Source: Medicago truncatula
Taxonomy: Eukaryota; Streptophyta; Magnoliopsida; Fabales; Fabaceae
NCBI RefSeq assembly: GCF_003473485.1
Contig: NC_053045.1
Location: 45,922,494-45,986,493, forward strand
Length of the DNA: 64,000 nt
Reading direction: 5' to 3'
In this document: positions 42,862 through 53,999 of the stretch, piece by piece
Numbering within the stretch: position 1 is the stretch's first letter
Layout: each line of letters begins with the position of its first letter
Made by a program: the position numbers and the translations under genes
Notes under the pieces: generated by a model
What the model saw: only the letters and a program-made list of their open reading frames with translations
What the model was told of the DNA's origin: nothing
Database searches by the model: none

Positions 42862-44256
42862 GGTGGCATTTAGAATGCACAAGTGAAACTTTTTGTGTAT
42901 CATACACAAATGAGTTTTTCACCATTAATATATTATTAAATAATTGAATGGCCAAGATTGAAGAATGGTTACTTGTTTAATGAGTCTGGTGTTCAATTGT
43001 TGGTATTTGCCTTATGGTGTCTAACAGTAATAGAATTGCATAGATTCATTTATGAAAAAAATATTACGTAAAAATAATAAAAATATTGAATACTAAAAAA
43101 GTAATAATTTTTATCGGAAAATAGTTCATAAAATTGTTTTTATTTTTTGAAACCGTTCATAATTTATTTTTAGAAATAATTCATATTTTGAATGGAAAAT
43201 AAAAGTATTATTTTTTTTTCAAAGAAAAATAAAAGTAGTATTATACAACTCTAATATATATAGGGAAAGCTAAGGGTATCACCACCATTTTTTAATTTAG
43301 AATTAGAACAACTGTGAGAAAAAAATAGATTTTTTTTTTAGAACATGAAACTTTATCATGTGTATATATCCTTTAACTAGAATGATCAAATGTTTCTTAT
43401 TCGGTTCAAGATAACAAATATTCATTTAATACAGGTTTAATGTTCATGACATTCTTCATTGTAAAGAAACCTGAGAATGTTGTTGTTTGTTTCTACTCCT
43501 AGATGACAAATATTCATTGATTAACTCACCCAAACTAAATAAAATTACATGAAAATTAAGAAATTATTAGGAAAAAAATGAAGCTTCATTTCACACAGAG
43601 GATGTTGTTGTTTGTATCTATTCCCAGATTCAGAAAAAATCATTCATCTTCAACAATTTGGTGTTCTTTCTGCAAAATCCAGATCTGAGAAATAAAAATC
43701 CAGAAATCATAAAACAAACCTAGAAATTGGTTGGCTTTAAATCGCTGCTTTAGATACGGGAAAACTCTATGATCTTCATGGAGAACCCTATATCCATTAT
43801 AATTCATTGCTTGGTGTTCGTCAATCATTTGGGAGTTCTTCCTAAAATTCCAAATTTAATAAACCATTTATCTTCATCTACATTAACGTGATCTTCTCCC
43901 TTCCCTTTTTCGTAGCATAAAGGGATACACAAGAAAGATTCATGCCCAAAAAAATTTGTCAAAAAAGATGAGGCGTAGAAAAGTTGGGTGGATGAGGAAG
44001 ATGTGTTGTTGGTTCCATCAATGAAAGTGAAATTGTTAGACATAGTTGTTGCTGGTTGGTAAAGAAAAAAGAATTTATTTGATTTGTGTTTAGTTGAGTA
44101 ATGACAAAAAATAACTGAGACAACATATATAATTATTGAGACTCAAGTGGTCAAATATATAAAAATATAGAAAACAGGCAGTACCGACTATCGTAAGTAG
44201 AAGGCTACTTGGGTATCATACACAAAATCATTGATTTGTGCATGTTAAACGCCACC
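42862..44256. mobile_element. Mutator-type element inserted in the promoter of BBE-like gene B
   Basis: The left end GGTGGCATTTAGAATGCACA pairs with the right end (reverse complement GGTGGCGTTTAACATGCACA), and both run into TTTTGTGTATSATAC. A perfect 9-bp duplication TTTAATTTG flanks it (42,853-42,861 and 44,257-44,265). The related upstream DNA at 36,280-36,980 lacks the insert. The interior holds two minus-strand open frames (43,825-44,043 MSNNFTFIDGTNNTSSSSTQ..; 43,640-43,828) without transposase motifs; they may be captured host sequence (Pack-MULE style), which I cannot assign. Confidence 0.9.
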
Positions 44257-44265
44257 TTTAATTTG

Positions 44266-44760
44266 GGTAGGTGACAACATACTATTCAGTGGAGTGCACA
44301 CTTTCACGCTGTGGTTTTTTGTTTTTTGCTTTTGAGAGCTAATAATGTTGACATGTGATTGTGGCAGTGATAAATGAGTCTCACTGATTTTCATGTCGTA
44401 TAGGGAAATGTGTTTCTACACTTGAGAACTAAAATCTCTTCTATATATATATTTGCCTTTGCCCGTGATCTCGTATATACAGCTTTATGCTGGTACGTAT
44501 ATTTGTATTATCTTTTTGTTTCTGTTTCTAGTATTTCTATTTCACACGTTCGTCCAAAGAAAATTTTGCTGTCCTGCGTGCTTTGTGCAGATTAGTTGTG
44601 GCATAAGAAATGCGAAGAATATAGAGGAAGAAGATTAGAACCTTAATTTGGAGAAGAAGGTGTTGGGTCCAGCCATTGTCACATGGTCATGGTGCATGTG
44701 AAGATAGAGAGTTGCATGTTTGTAATTTGGTGTGTTGCATAAGAGCAAGTCTTTTATGTT
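44266..44760 (-). promoter_or_regulatory. Displaced distal upstream region of BBE-like gene B
   Basis: Read on the minus strand, this matches 36,300-36,740 in front of the BBE relic (TTCTCCAAATTAAGGTTCTA, CTAATCTGCACAAAGCA, TTCTCAAGTGTAGAAACACA). It would normally lie within 300-800 bp of gene B but is pushed 1.4 kb further away by the transposon. Whether it holds active elements is unknown. Confidence 0.6.
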
Positions 44761-45659
44761 TGCAACCCCAAATCAAAAAATATTTAGGTATTCTCACATA
44801 TAATGAAAAAAAATTAAAAGATATAAAATTAAATGATGTTAATTGATGAGACTAAATTAATTTTGTTTTAACTGTTTTTATTTCATGTGATTGTGTCCAA
44901 ATATTTTTGATTTGAGGTTATAATCATAAAAGACTTACTAATGTAAATTGTAAAATGCACGTAAATGACAAATATCAACAAGAAGAAGAAGAAGCAAGAA
45001 GCATACTCTTGCACAAGAGAGCCCTACAAGAGATAAAGAGCGAGAGCAAAATAGATCATAGTGTTTCTTTGTGAGGGAAAAATTATACCCACTAATGTGT
45101 GAAGTTTTTATGTTCCCATTATGTACGGTGGAAGTTTAAGTGGCCTACTGATCCCGTTCACTTTGAGAAGGTTTTTCTATGTTGAATATTTTTTGGTGTT
45201 ACTTTGCTCATTTTATTATGTCACTAGGGTTTATTTTGAGTTCAAGGAGGAGAGGGAAATTGTTGAGGCATTTCCCAATAAAATGGAGAAACTCAGATAG
45301 GTTGAAATCTTAATCACACATTTTTGTGTAGCAAATGTGAGGTAAAAATTGTAATCCATCTGGAATGAAATGCAAGCAAAACTGATAGTTGAAAAATCAA
45401 TGTATGTGATTAAAAATTTAGTCTCCATATATCAGATTTTCATCTATCCTTTTTGCTTATATTTCATCCCAAAGGAAGTATATTGGATGAAATTTTTGAG
45501 AGACTAAAAATAAAAATTTGAAAATTTATAGGGATCAAAACATATTTTAATCCTTATTGGGTTGAAAAATTATTCTAAATTTCATCATAATTTTTTTTTT
45601 GGTTGCAAAGATAATAAAAGGAACAAACAAGAAAGAAAAAGAAAACTGAAAAAACAAGC

Positions 45660-46110
45660 TTAATATTCCCTAAGGAAGAAAGTGCCAGTGACATCGCTTC
45701 TAAGAAGATTGGCGAGACCAGCAAGGGACGACTCATAAATAACAAGGCCAACATCAAAAGAAGATTCAAGCTTTGTAAGGAAATTCGCACAATAGGTCCC
45801 TTATCTGAGAGTGTGCCAAACCGTAAAAGTACTTTGAAGAAGTAAATCTTTTATGTCTTGGATAATGACCGTATAAACATGGTATTTCTCCATGGACCAT
45901 TAATAAAATTCATTTAAATAAGAGAGTCAGAATAACAAACTAGCTCCGTATAACCCAAATCTTTGGCCATAATTAGACCATAATAGATAGCCGAAAGCTC
46001 AGCCAACATAATATCATCTGAGTCTAGAATAAAACATGATTTCATCATAAATTTGATAGAACTAACATTGTCATAAATTTGCTAGCATTAACTCTAAGAC
46101 CACCTACGGT
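45660..46110 (-). pseudogene. LINE-derived RNase H fragment
   Basis: The minus strand reads ILDSDDIMLAELSAIYYGLI-MAKDLGYTELVCYSDSL, a stop, MNFINGPW.., and in another frame NFLTKLESSFDVGLVIYESS-LAGLANLLRSDVTGTFFLRE. AEL.A...GL..A.DLGY..L.C.SDSL is the plant LINE RNase H core. Stops and frame changes show that it is dead. Confidence 0.75.
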
Positions 46111-46677
46111 GAAAGATTTTTTTTTCTCCCCATTTAACAACCTTCTAAATTGACATGTGTCTTTAGAAAAATGAATGCCTATATAGATGTATGTTTTAAA
46201 TTTATGAAAAATGCAAATTTGTACATTTAGGGCACATGCATGTTGATATAAAAAAACAAAAAGAACAAAAATTCTAGGAAAAAATAAAAATTAGACCTAT
46301 TGATTTTCACTCAGTCATATGATGTTTTTTTGTTTTGTTTTGAAGGACTCAGTCATATGATGTTAAGATTTTCTTTTTTACTAATGTTAAAAATGAGTCG
46401 AACTTAGTTCAATAAATATCTGGTCAACTTTATTTTGACAAAAGAAAATTGATTAACTTGAAACTCAAGTTAATTTGTTACAAACAACTTTTCTGGCTCG
46501 AACTCACTTAAAACAACTCGCTTCAATGTGCGGTCTATAGGGGGAGAGTGTGTAAAAGAGTACTTTTTCAACGTGGGAAGTCAATATGACAATGTTCCCT
46601 AATTCAGACTTTTGTCCAGTGCTCCCTTCTTGTTCTTCCTATGATTAAATTCAAGATAGCAGTTGGCACATCACAAC

Positions 46678-47512
46678 TAGGGCCGTTCCTACGAATTTGG
46701 AGGTACGATGCTGGAAGTGAAATGAGACCTATAATAAAATGCAACGTTGATCAAGCTGTAAAATAAAATGTTGAGGTTGAACCATAAAATAAAATTAAGA
46801 CATAATTAGTAATTAGCAACATTATCAATTATACATGTTAAAACAGAGAATAATCAAAAACTTATAAAATTAGGAACAGAACAGTGTCAGTGTTGTTTTG
46901 GAAAGGGGAAAACGTTAATCTCTATTTGAACTTCTATAACTTATAAAATTATGCATGTTAATCTCTATTTGAACTTGTCAGCCTCATAAAATTTATAAAA
47001 TTAAACCATAAATCAGCCAATTTAGCAATTTGAAAAACTCATAAAATTAATCTCTATTTGAAGAACTCATAAAATTAATCTCTATCAATCGCTATTCCAA
47101 CATTTAGCAATTTTAACATTCAATAAAAATCAGCCAATTCCATGAAAGGAAGTAAAATAAATCAATGAAAGAGAGGTTATTTACCTAAGGGAGTAACAGT
47201 GTCAGTGTTGTTTTGGAAAGGGGAAAACATCAATAGGATGGTCGATGATGATGATGGTATGGTCAAAAATCGAATTGGTTGAGAGATGCAGTCAGAGGAA
47301 ACGTTTGAGTAGTCGACAATCGCGTTTGAATCATGAAGGAAGAAGAAAAACGAAAAATTGATGGTGAGAGGAATGGAACGCGCGTTGGTATGTATCAGAG
47401 AAAGAGTATTTTTTTTTTTAGTGGGGGGTACTGGGCTATAATTTTTTTTTAGGCCCATACCCAAGGGAGGCTCGATGCTATAGCGCTGCTTGCACCCCAG
47501 GGTCCGGCCCTG
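46678..47512. mobile_element. Non-autonomous hAT element
   Basis: Ends TAGGGCCGTTCC and GGTCCGGCCCTG, flanked by ATCACAAC (46,670-46,677) and GTCACAAC (47,513-47,520), an 8-bp duplication with one mismatch. Inside, AACAGTGTCAGTGTTGTTTT-GGAAAGGGGAAAAC is duplicated (46,881 and 47,196). No transposase domain; the minus-strand frame at 47,177-47,464 has no known motif. Confidence 0.8.
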
Positions 47513-47675
47513 GTCACAACCCTTTGAAACTCAAAACCAGAACCAATAGCAACATTTTTGTTGAAATTTCTTGTTCTTCCTATGATATTCAGACAAAATC
47601 TTAAATCTATTTTGTTGAAAAAACTGAAAATTTTGAAGGTTAATATCACTATGTTCGAACGGCTACATTGAACTA

Positions 47676-48356
47676 AGAACATCTTTAATGGGAGGTCCTT
47701 ACTTAACAAGGACCACTCCCTGTTAAGAACCCCCATTGGAGGAAGAAAAAATGAATCCCCATTAAGGAACAGGTAACTATATAAGAATCCCCTCTCTCCT
47801 AGGTAACTAACGGATTTCACGTTTAAAAGAAGTAATAAAATATGTAATATGTGGTCCCGCTTACAAAAGAAGTAATATTTTAATAATTAATAGTTGTTTT
47901 AAATATTATTTTATCTATTTATCATCATTTTAAATAAAATGTAATTCATGCAAATTATTATTATTTTTTAACGAATGAATGTAAAATTTGTAATGATATT
48001 TTTTCCATTTTCAAATTATTAGCAAATGTGGCAGAAATTTAAGTTTATACGAATAAATAAATATTTTATAATTTAATTTTTTTAAGGATTATAATTAATA
48101 AATTAGTAAATAAATATTTTTTAAGTTTTTACAAATGTGGTCATTTATAATTTAGTAAATAAATTATTTTTGTTTAATGATGTAAAGTTAGTGGGGCCTA
48201 TTTAAGTACTTTTTATTGGAGTCCTTATTAGTGTACTCTCATTGGAGCCATTGAGTCATTAATATGTATTTTTATTAAAATATTATAAATAAATGATGTG
48301 TAACATGGGGTCCATTTAAGGAGTCCCTATTAAGGAACTACCATTGTAGATGCTCT
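47676..48356. mobile_element. MITE with AAGAACATCTTTAATGG / CCATTGTAGATGCTCTT ends
   Basis: The left end AAGAACATCTTTAATGGGAG pairs with the right end ACTACCATTGTAGATGCTCTT. Subterminal blocks TTAACAAGGACCACTCCC and ATTAAGGAACTACCATTG are typical of a MITE group known to me only by appearance. Non-coding; the minus-strand frame at 47,449-47,820 straddles this element and the hAT, so it is not a gene. Confidence 0.7.
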
Positions 48357-48780
48357 TACTTAACAAGGACTACTCCCCGTTAAGAACCCTCCATTGGAGG
48401 AAGAAAAAACGAGTCCCCCTTAAGGAACGAGTAACTATATAAGGACCTCTCTCTCCTGGGTAACTAACGAGTCTCACGTTTAAAAAAAATAATAAAATGT
48501 GTACTACTTGGTCCCACTTGCATAAATGAGTAATAAAATGTGTACTACTTGGTCCCACTTGTAAAAAGGAGTAATATGTAAATTATTTTTCTTTAATGAT
48601 GTAAAGATAGTGGGACATATTTATATTTAAGTACTTTTCTTTGGAGTCCTTATTAGTGTATTGTCATTAGAGTCATTGAGTCCTTAATAGGTACTTTTAT
48701 TAAAATTATAAATAAGCGATGTGTTTCGTGGGATCCATTTAAGAAGTCCTTGTTAGGAAACTATCATTGTGGATGCTCTA
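48355..48780. mobile_element. Second copy of the same MITE, directly adjacent
   Basis: CTTACTTAACAAGGACTACT through AAGGAACGAGTAACTATATA repeats the left half of the preceding element, and it ends AACTATCATTGTGGATGCTCT. The two share a border at about 48,355. Confidence 0.65.
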
Positions 48781-48911
48781 AGCGTTGGTACGAAGCACAA
48801 AGATGCATTTAATTTTATATGGTTTATATCTAATCCTTTCCCAACAAAATCAACACTTAAGGAAGAAAAAAAATGCATAAAATCTTCAATGTGATAAAAA
48901 AAAAAGGGTCA

Positions 48912-49080
48912 TGTTAACTAGTGCCCCCGGGGCACTAGTTAAGAAAACTATAAAGAGAAAATTTTAAATTAAAAAAAACACTTTATTGACTTTTAAGGGA
49001 TTGCCAACACAATTTTCAATGTAAATACATACTATATTTAGTTCTTAACTAAACTAGTGCCCCGAGGGCACTGGTTAAGA
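48912..49080. mobile_element. Short MITE with hairpin ends
   Basis: The left end TTAACTAGTGCCCCCGGGGC-ACTAGTTAAG is itself a near-perfect hairpin; the right end CTTAACTAAACTAGTGCCCC-GAGGGCACTGGTTAAG is related. About 170 bp, non-coding. Confidence 0.7.
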
Positions 49081-49739
49081 TTCCCTGACAAAATAGCAAC
49101 TCAATATGAGAATTTGATGGAACTGTAATTTTTTTTTTTGTATTACTATATAAATAATAAATGTGGGAAAATGCAATATACTCGTATACGGGTCGGTTTG
49201 ATAGACTTTTTTTTATAAGTCTAAGCCTAGTCTATTTAGATTAATAGGCTTTTAAAAAGCTCATATTTAACCTATTTATTAAACGAGTTAGACCGAATTT
49301 TTGGTAGGTCGAGCCATAGACCCTAACGGACGATTTGACCTATTCCCACATGTAACTGATCTGTTAGAGCACAATACAGCTCACAAGTACTACAAATAAG
49401 ACTAAGATAACATAATTATAAGACTAATATAGGGTAATTAAAAGAATAAGATAAAGTAATTTTTTAAAAGACCCAAATTAAAAACATATAGGACTAAGAA
49501 AAAGTAATTTGAAAAATATTGTATCAACTGTTAACATATGCAGCTCACAAGTACTACAAAAGTAGTACAACGAAGACCAATACAAATCATATAGATGTAC
49601 CGTAAATAGTGTTTTTGAAAAATTGCATGATAAGTATTCTCTTCTCTCTCTTTTTTTACTCAAATATTCTCTTGATGATAAGTATTAAAAATTGAAAAAA
49701 TTGTATTAAAATTTACGTAAATAATATTTTCATGATGTC

Positions 49740-50615
49740 ATAGTGGCCAGCATTCCCACTACATAATGTGAGGCAATTGATTATTTAGAAAAATGATAAA
49801 CCTAATCACTTGGACTGAAGTTTTGTTGTAACTTGAAGAGGTTGACAAGAGATTAATTAAAGCATGTTGTTCTTAAATATTCTCTAATTCATTTTGTTTA
49901 TAGCATATGAGTAAGTGTGATACTATTCAAGTCTTCGCTCCTCTCTTTTTTCCCTTAAATGCAAATGTAATGATGAATCAAATGATAAGAAATGCTGATT
50001 GAAGCAGCAGACAAAATAATCAAACAAAAACAAGAGGGAGCTAGCCAAGCCACAAAAAGAAATGAAAACAGCTCTAAGTAACAAACAAGCCAATTACGAT
50101 GAAACACAAGACTAATTAGTTAATTTAGTAAAAAAAAGACTAATTAGTTAATTTAGTAAAAAATAAGACTAATTAGTTAATTAAGTAAAAAAAATAAGAC
50201 TAATTAGTTAAATTGATACCAATTAAGACCCGACCTCTAACAATGAAGTTTGTCGCATATTATGTAAAGAAGCCGATGGAGGTACCTTACACTTTCGGTT
50301 TAACTTATTGTACAATTCCGAATAAGATTACCGAAAGTATAATTTAAAGACTAAATTGTTTAGCCTATGGAGTATTTCAGAGACTAAACTAATTAACTAG
50401 ATCTTAGTTTGAATTAGTCGATTGGACCAACCAACCAAGTTGTATTCTCTCCAATTGTCAATTTCATATCTTTAAACTAATTTTTTGTGCAAGTTAACTT
50501 TTTAATTATGTTTTGTTTTTAATCAGAACACCTTGTATCTGAATTGGATTATGATGTTTCAACAACAATTAAATTTTTTTTTGTCAAAACAACAATTATT
50601 AGTTATTATCCCTTA
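49740..50615 (+). repeat. BBE upstream module, copy in front of gene C
   Basis: Shared with 57,280-57,880 and 59,290-60,200: CCTAATCACTTGG-CTGAA, AACTTGAAGAGGTTGACAAG, GCAGACAAAATAATCAAACA, then TGTTCTCTCCAATTGTCA and CTGAATTGGATTATGATGTT-TCAACAACAA. The order is conserved, so the flank was duplicated with the genes. Also present in part before gene A (37,410-37,515). Confidence 0.75.
50107..50212. repeat. Four tandem copies of a 28-31-bp unit
   Basis: AAGACTAATTAGTTAATTTA-GTAAAAAA-type units repeat four times with small changes (AATAAG spacer in units 3 and 4). Absent from the sister modules near 57.7 and 59.7 kb. Confidence 0.9.
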
Positions 50616-50640
50616 AAAAAAAAAAAATTAGTTATTATGG

Positions 50641-50927
50641 CCCCGTTTGGATAAACAACTTATATAGATGCTTATAGCATTAGAGCTTATAACATTAGAG
50701 CTTACATCATAAACTCTTATACTTGATAAACTATTTATGTTTGGATATGTACACTAAAAAGTACTTACATAAATTGAAGTTTAGATGTGACATTACATAA
50801 GCAATTATCAAAATTTTAAATATTTTTAATTTAACAAAAAAAATTAAAGAATCGAACCACAATTGTCAAGATTTTTTTTGATAAAATTAATCAAGATGTA
50901 AAAAACAATATTATAATATATTAATTA

Positions 50928-50998
<71 letters not shown>

Positions 50999-51640
50999 TA
51001 ATCAATACTCATCCTTCAAAAATATCAATATTCATAGAAGACAAAATTAACATTCGAGGTGTAAATAAATAGTCTAAACATCATCATACACAAGTATAAT
51101 AATATATGATAAGCTTTCTTTTAAAAAAAGTATAATAATATAAATATAAACTTGAGAAATTATGATTGTAAACTTACCATATATGTAGATATTAATGTAC
51201 AGTTTGTTACAAAAAATGAAAGATAAGTTAAGTTTATTTTTTTATTCAGTTTCATTTTGTTACGAAACAAAAAAATAATAAAAATCTTAGTTACGTGTGT
51301 TACTTTAGTAAGATAAGTATATAACAATTTTGTTACTCATGCACAATCAAAGATAACTAACATTATAATTAAAATATATGTTTTTTTTAAAACAAAAAAA
51401 TAAAAATAAAATATATGTTTTGAAAAAGTGGATCCAGAGAGAATCGAAGGTTACATAAATTCATAAGCTCCTTGTTAAGCCCCGTAAACTGAAAATTCAG
51501 GCTTATTAAAATATGGCATAAGCAGCTTATGAAACTATGATAAACTATTTTTATTTATTTACCCAAACACCTTTAAAAAGGATTATGAGAGTAGATAAGC
51601 CCACATAAGCTCAAAATAAGTCAATTACGGAGCCTGTATG
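50641..51640. mobile_element. GGCCCCGTTTGGAT element, copy 2 (inverted)
   Basis: Starts GGCCCCGTTTGGATAAACAA, the reverse complement of the right end of the copy at 35,225-36,198, and runs through the same interior (GATAAGCTTTCTTTTAAAAA, GTGGATCCAGAGAGAATCGA). The far end is worn (TCAAAATAAGTCAATTACGG-AGCC instead of ..ATCCAAACGGGGCC). The central AT tract has grown to (AT)32 at 50,932-50,995. Confidence 0.85.
50932..50995. repeat. (AT)n microsatellite
   Basis: Sixty-four uninterrupted bases of alternating A and T inside the second copy of the 974-bp element. The first copy has only a short AT run there. Confidence 0.98.
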
Positions 51641-52300
51641 TTTCAACAATATAAACAACGTGATTCCGAAAGAAAACCAAAAGAAGTAGTTTTTCTTTGA
51701 AAATAACAACTTTTTAGTTTTTAACAAAACATTTTTATATTTTTTTGTACAAAATTGAATTTACCACTTTTCATAAATTTCTCAACAACGTGAATTTACC
51801 ACTTTTCATAAATTTCTCAACAAAACATTTTTATATTTTGTTGTCTTAATCAATATTATAAGAGCACTCTTTATCATTATTTTTTTTAATTAATATGACC
51901 AATTGAAACAAAAATAAATTAAACTCTAATGGTTAATAAGTTCGACCAAATGTGAATCATTTGAAAAACTGAAGTTTAGAGGGTTAACAACCACAAATAC
52001 GACCAATCGATTGTCCACTTTCTTTATTCAATGTTTGGAATGGTCTTCCTTCATGTTTAGCAAGTAGCAGAACTAACATATTTTTATAGTAAGCAAGAGG
52101 ACTTTTGATATAAATTAAAATCACTCAATCATTCAAAATGTCAAGATAACGTAACGTGGTTGACTTTATTAGGTAGGTAGTATGTTTTTTATATTGAATA
52201 AATCATTTGCCACATGTGGCATATCATAGTACACTAACTTTTTATATTATATGCACTACTAAGTACCAATATAAATTATAACCTATAGAAACAACTCTCG
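51640..52300. other. Proximal upstream region of BBE-like gene C
   Basis: AATTTACCACTTTTCATAAA-TTTCTCAACAA is duplicated (51,758 and 51,789). TTTAGCAAGTAGCAGAACT (52,056) matches the sister regions (57,972; 60,374). No gene. Confidence 0.5.
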
Positions 52301-52302
52301 CT

Positions 52303-52310
52303 TATGAATT
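52303..52310 (+). promoter_or_regulatory. Altered TATA-box position of BBE-like gene C
   Basis: The string aligned to TATAAATTTG of genes A and D is TATGAATTTG here, 41 bp before the ATG. The rest of the core promoter (GAACATCAT..CACAAACAAAAA) still aligns. The change may weaken TBP binding; alternatives such as ATATAAATT at 52,269 exist further upstream. Confidence 0.5.
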
Positions 52311-52343
52311 TGAACATCATTTGATCAAAATCACAAACAAAAA

Positions 52344-53975
52344 ATGATGCCTCTACGCTTATATTTGACAATTGTACTAATAGCAATTGCATTTTCATTT
52401 ACATCTTTTGCAATTGATACAAGTCCTCATGAAGATAATTTCCTTCAATGTCTCTATAGTTATTCACATAACATAACTTCAATCTCTAAAGTTGTGTACA
52501 CAAAAACCAATTCCTCTTACTCATCAATACTCAAATTTTCAATTCAAAACCTCAGATTTGCAACCAATGAAACACCAAAACCCCTTGTCATTATCACACC
52601 TACACAAATTTCCCATATTCAAACAGCCATAATCTGTTCCCAACACCATGGCATGCAAATTCGAATTCGTAGTGGTGGCCACGACTTCGAGGGTCTCTCC
52701 TTTGTTTCAAATGTTCCTTTTGTAATCATTGATCTCACAAACTTTAGAGGAATTGATGTAGATGTAGAAAACAGAACTGCTTGGGTTCAATCTGGTGCAA
52801 CCCTTGGTGAACTTTACTACAAAATTGCCCAAAAAAGCAAAACTCTTGGTTTCCCTGGAGGTGTTTGTCCTACTGTAGGTGTTGGTGGACACTTCAGTGG
52901 TGGTGGCTATGGAACCTTGTTGCGTAAATACGGTCTTGCGGCCGATAACGTCATTGATGCTCACATAATTGATGTGAAGGGTAGGTTTCTTGACAGAGAA
53001 GCAATGGGTGAAGATTTGTTTTGGGCTATTAGAGGTGGTGGAGGAGCAAGTTTTGGTGTCATAGTTTCATGGAAGATTAAACTTGTTCAAGTTCCATCAA
53101 CTGTAACGGTGTTTACTGTTCCAAGAACATTGGAACAAAATGCAACAAAGCTTGTTCACAAGTGGCAGTTTGTAGCTCATAAACTTGAAGAAAACTTAGC
53201 CATTAATATTATCTTGCAAAGGCTAGATTTAAATTCAAGTAAACAAGGTGAGCCAAAGTCAACAGTACTAGCTTTATTTCAATCCTTGTTTCTAGGAAGT
53301 GTAGATAACCTCTTACCCTTGATGGAAGAAAAGTTTCCTGAACTTGGTTTGGTTAGAGAAGATTGTGTTGAAATGAGTTGGATTGAATCAGTTCTTTACC
53401 TTTTTCGGTTTCCAGAAGGCGAACCACTTGAAACGTTGCTCAACAGAACACTAGCTGCAAAGGATAATTCCAAAGCGAAATCTGATTTTGTCAAAATTCC
53501 TATTCCTGAAACTGGTTTAGAAGGATTATGGCCTTTGTTTGATGAAGATGGTGCGGAAGATGTACTAATGGTATTGTTTCCTTATGGTGGCATAATGGAT
53601 AAGATTTCAGAATCTGAAATTCCATTTCCACATAGATATGGAACCTTATACAAAATTCAATATGCAGTGCACTGGCATCAAGAAGGTGATGAGGTGGAAA
53701 AGTTGCACATCAATTGGATTAGAAAACTTTATAGTTATATGGAACCTTTTGTTTCAAAGTCTCCAAGAGCTGCATATATTAATTATAGAGACCTTGATAT
53801 TGGGGTGAATAACATTAATGGATACACAAGCTACAAGCAAGCTAGTATTTGGGGTGTTAAGTACTTCAAGAACAACTTCAAAAGATTGGCAAAAGTGAAG
53901 ACAAAAGTTGATCCTCTAAACTTCTTCAGAAATGAACAAAGTATACCTTCTCATGTGTCCAAGGGACGCAAATAG
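52344..53975 (+). CDS. BBE-like FAD-linked oxidase C
   Basis: 543 residues, intronless. Signal peptide MMPLRLYLTIVLIAIAFSFT to about residue 23. FAD anchors His113 (RSGGHDFEGLSF) and Cys175 (GVCPTVGVGGHFSGGGYG), gatekeeper position 178 Val. The C-terminal BBE domain is complete, with INYRDLDIGVNNINGYTSYK and NFFRNEQSIPSHVSKGRK. A pair of conserved Cys (36 in FLQCLYSY and 98 in IICSQ) probably forms the family's disulphide. Closest by eye to gene D in the first third. Predicted secreted flavoenzyme oxidising an alcohol or sugar-like substrate with release of hydrogen peroxide; the exact substrate is unknown. The upstream region holds a shared module, a four-copy minisatellite and a 1-kb transposon about 0.7 kb before the start. 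Confidence 0.95.
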   Translation: MMPLRLYLTIVLIAIAFSFTSFAIDTSPHEDNFLQCLYSYSHNITSISKVVYTKTNSSYSSILKFSIQNLRFATNETPKPLVIITPTQISHIQTAIICSQHHGMQIRIRSGGHDFEGLSFVSNVPFVIIDLTNFRGIDVDVENRTAWVQSGATLGELYYKIAQKSKTLGFPGGVCPTVGVGGHFSGGGYGTLLRKYGLAADNVIDAHIIDVKGRFLDREAMGEDLFWAIRGGGGASFGVIVSWKIKLVQVPSTVTVFTVPRTLEQNATKLVHKWQFVAHKLEENLAINIILQRLDLNSSKQGEPKSTVLALFQSLFLGSVDNLLPLMEEKFPELGLVREDCVEMSWIESVLYLFRFPEGEPLETLLNRTLAAKDNSKAKSDFVKIPIPETGLEGLWPLFDEDGAEDVLMVLFPYGGIMDKISESEIPFPHRYGTLYKIQYAVHWHQEGDEVEKLHINWIRKLYSYMEPFVSKSPRAAYINYRDLDIGVNNINGYTSYKQASIWGVKYFKNNFKRLAKVKTKVDPLNFFRNEQSIPSHVSKGRK

Positions 53976-53999
53976 AATTTCTTGGAGCTCAAAAGGTCA

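Noticed and set aside
47449-47820. 123-codon minus-strand frame
   Set aside because: It crosses the border between a hAT element and a MITE, so it cannot be one gene.
50932-50995. AT tract as a replication origin or matrix attachment site
   Set aside because: A pure (AT)32 microsatellite within a transposon copy explains it; the sister copy lacks the expansion.
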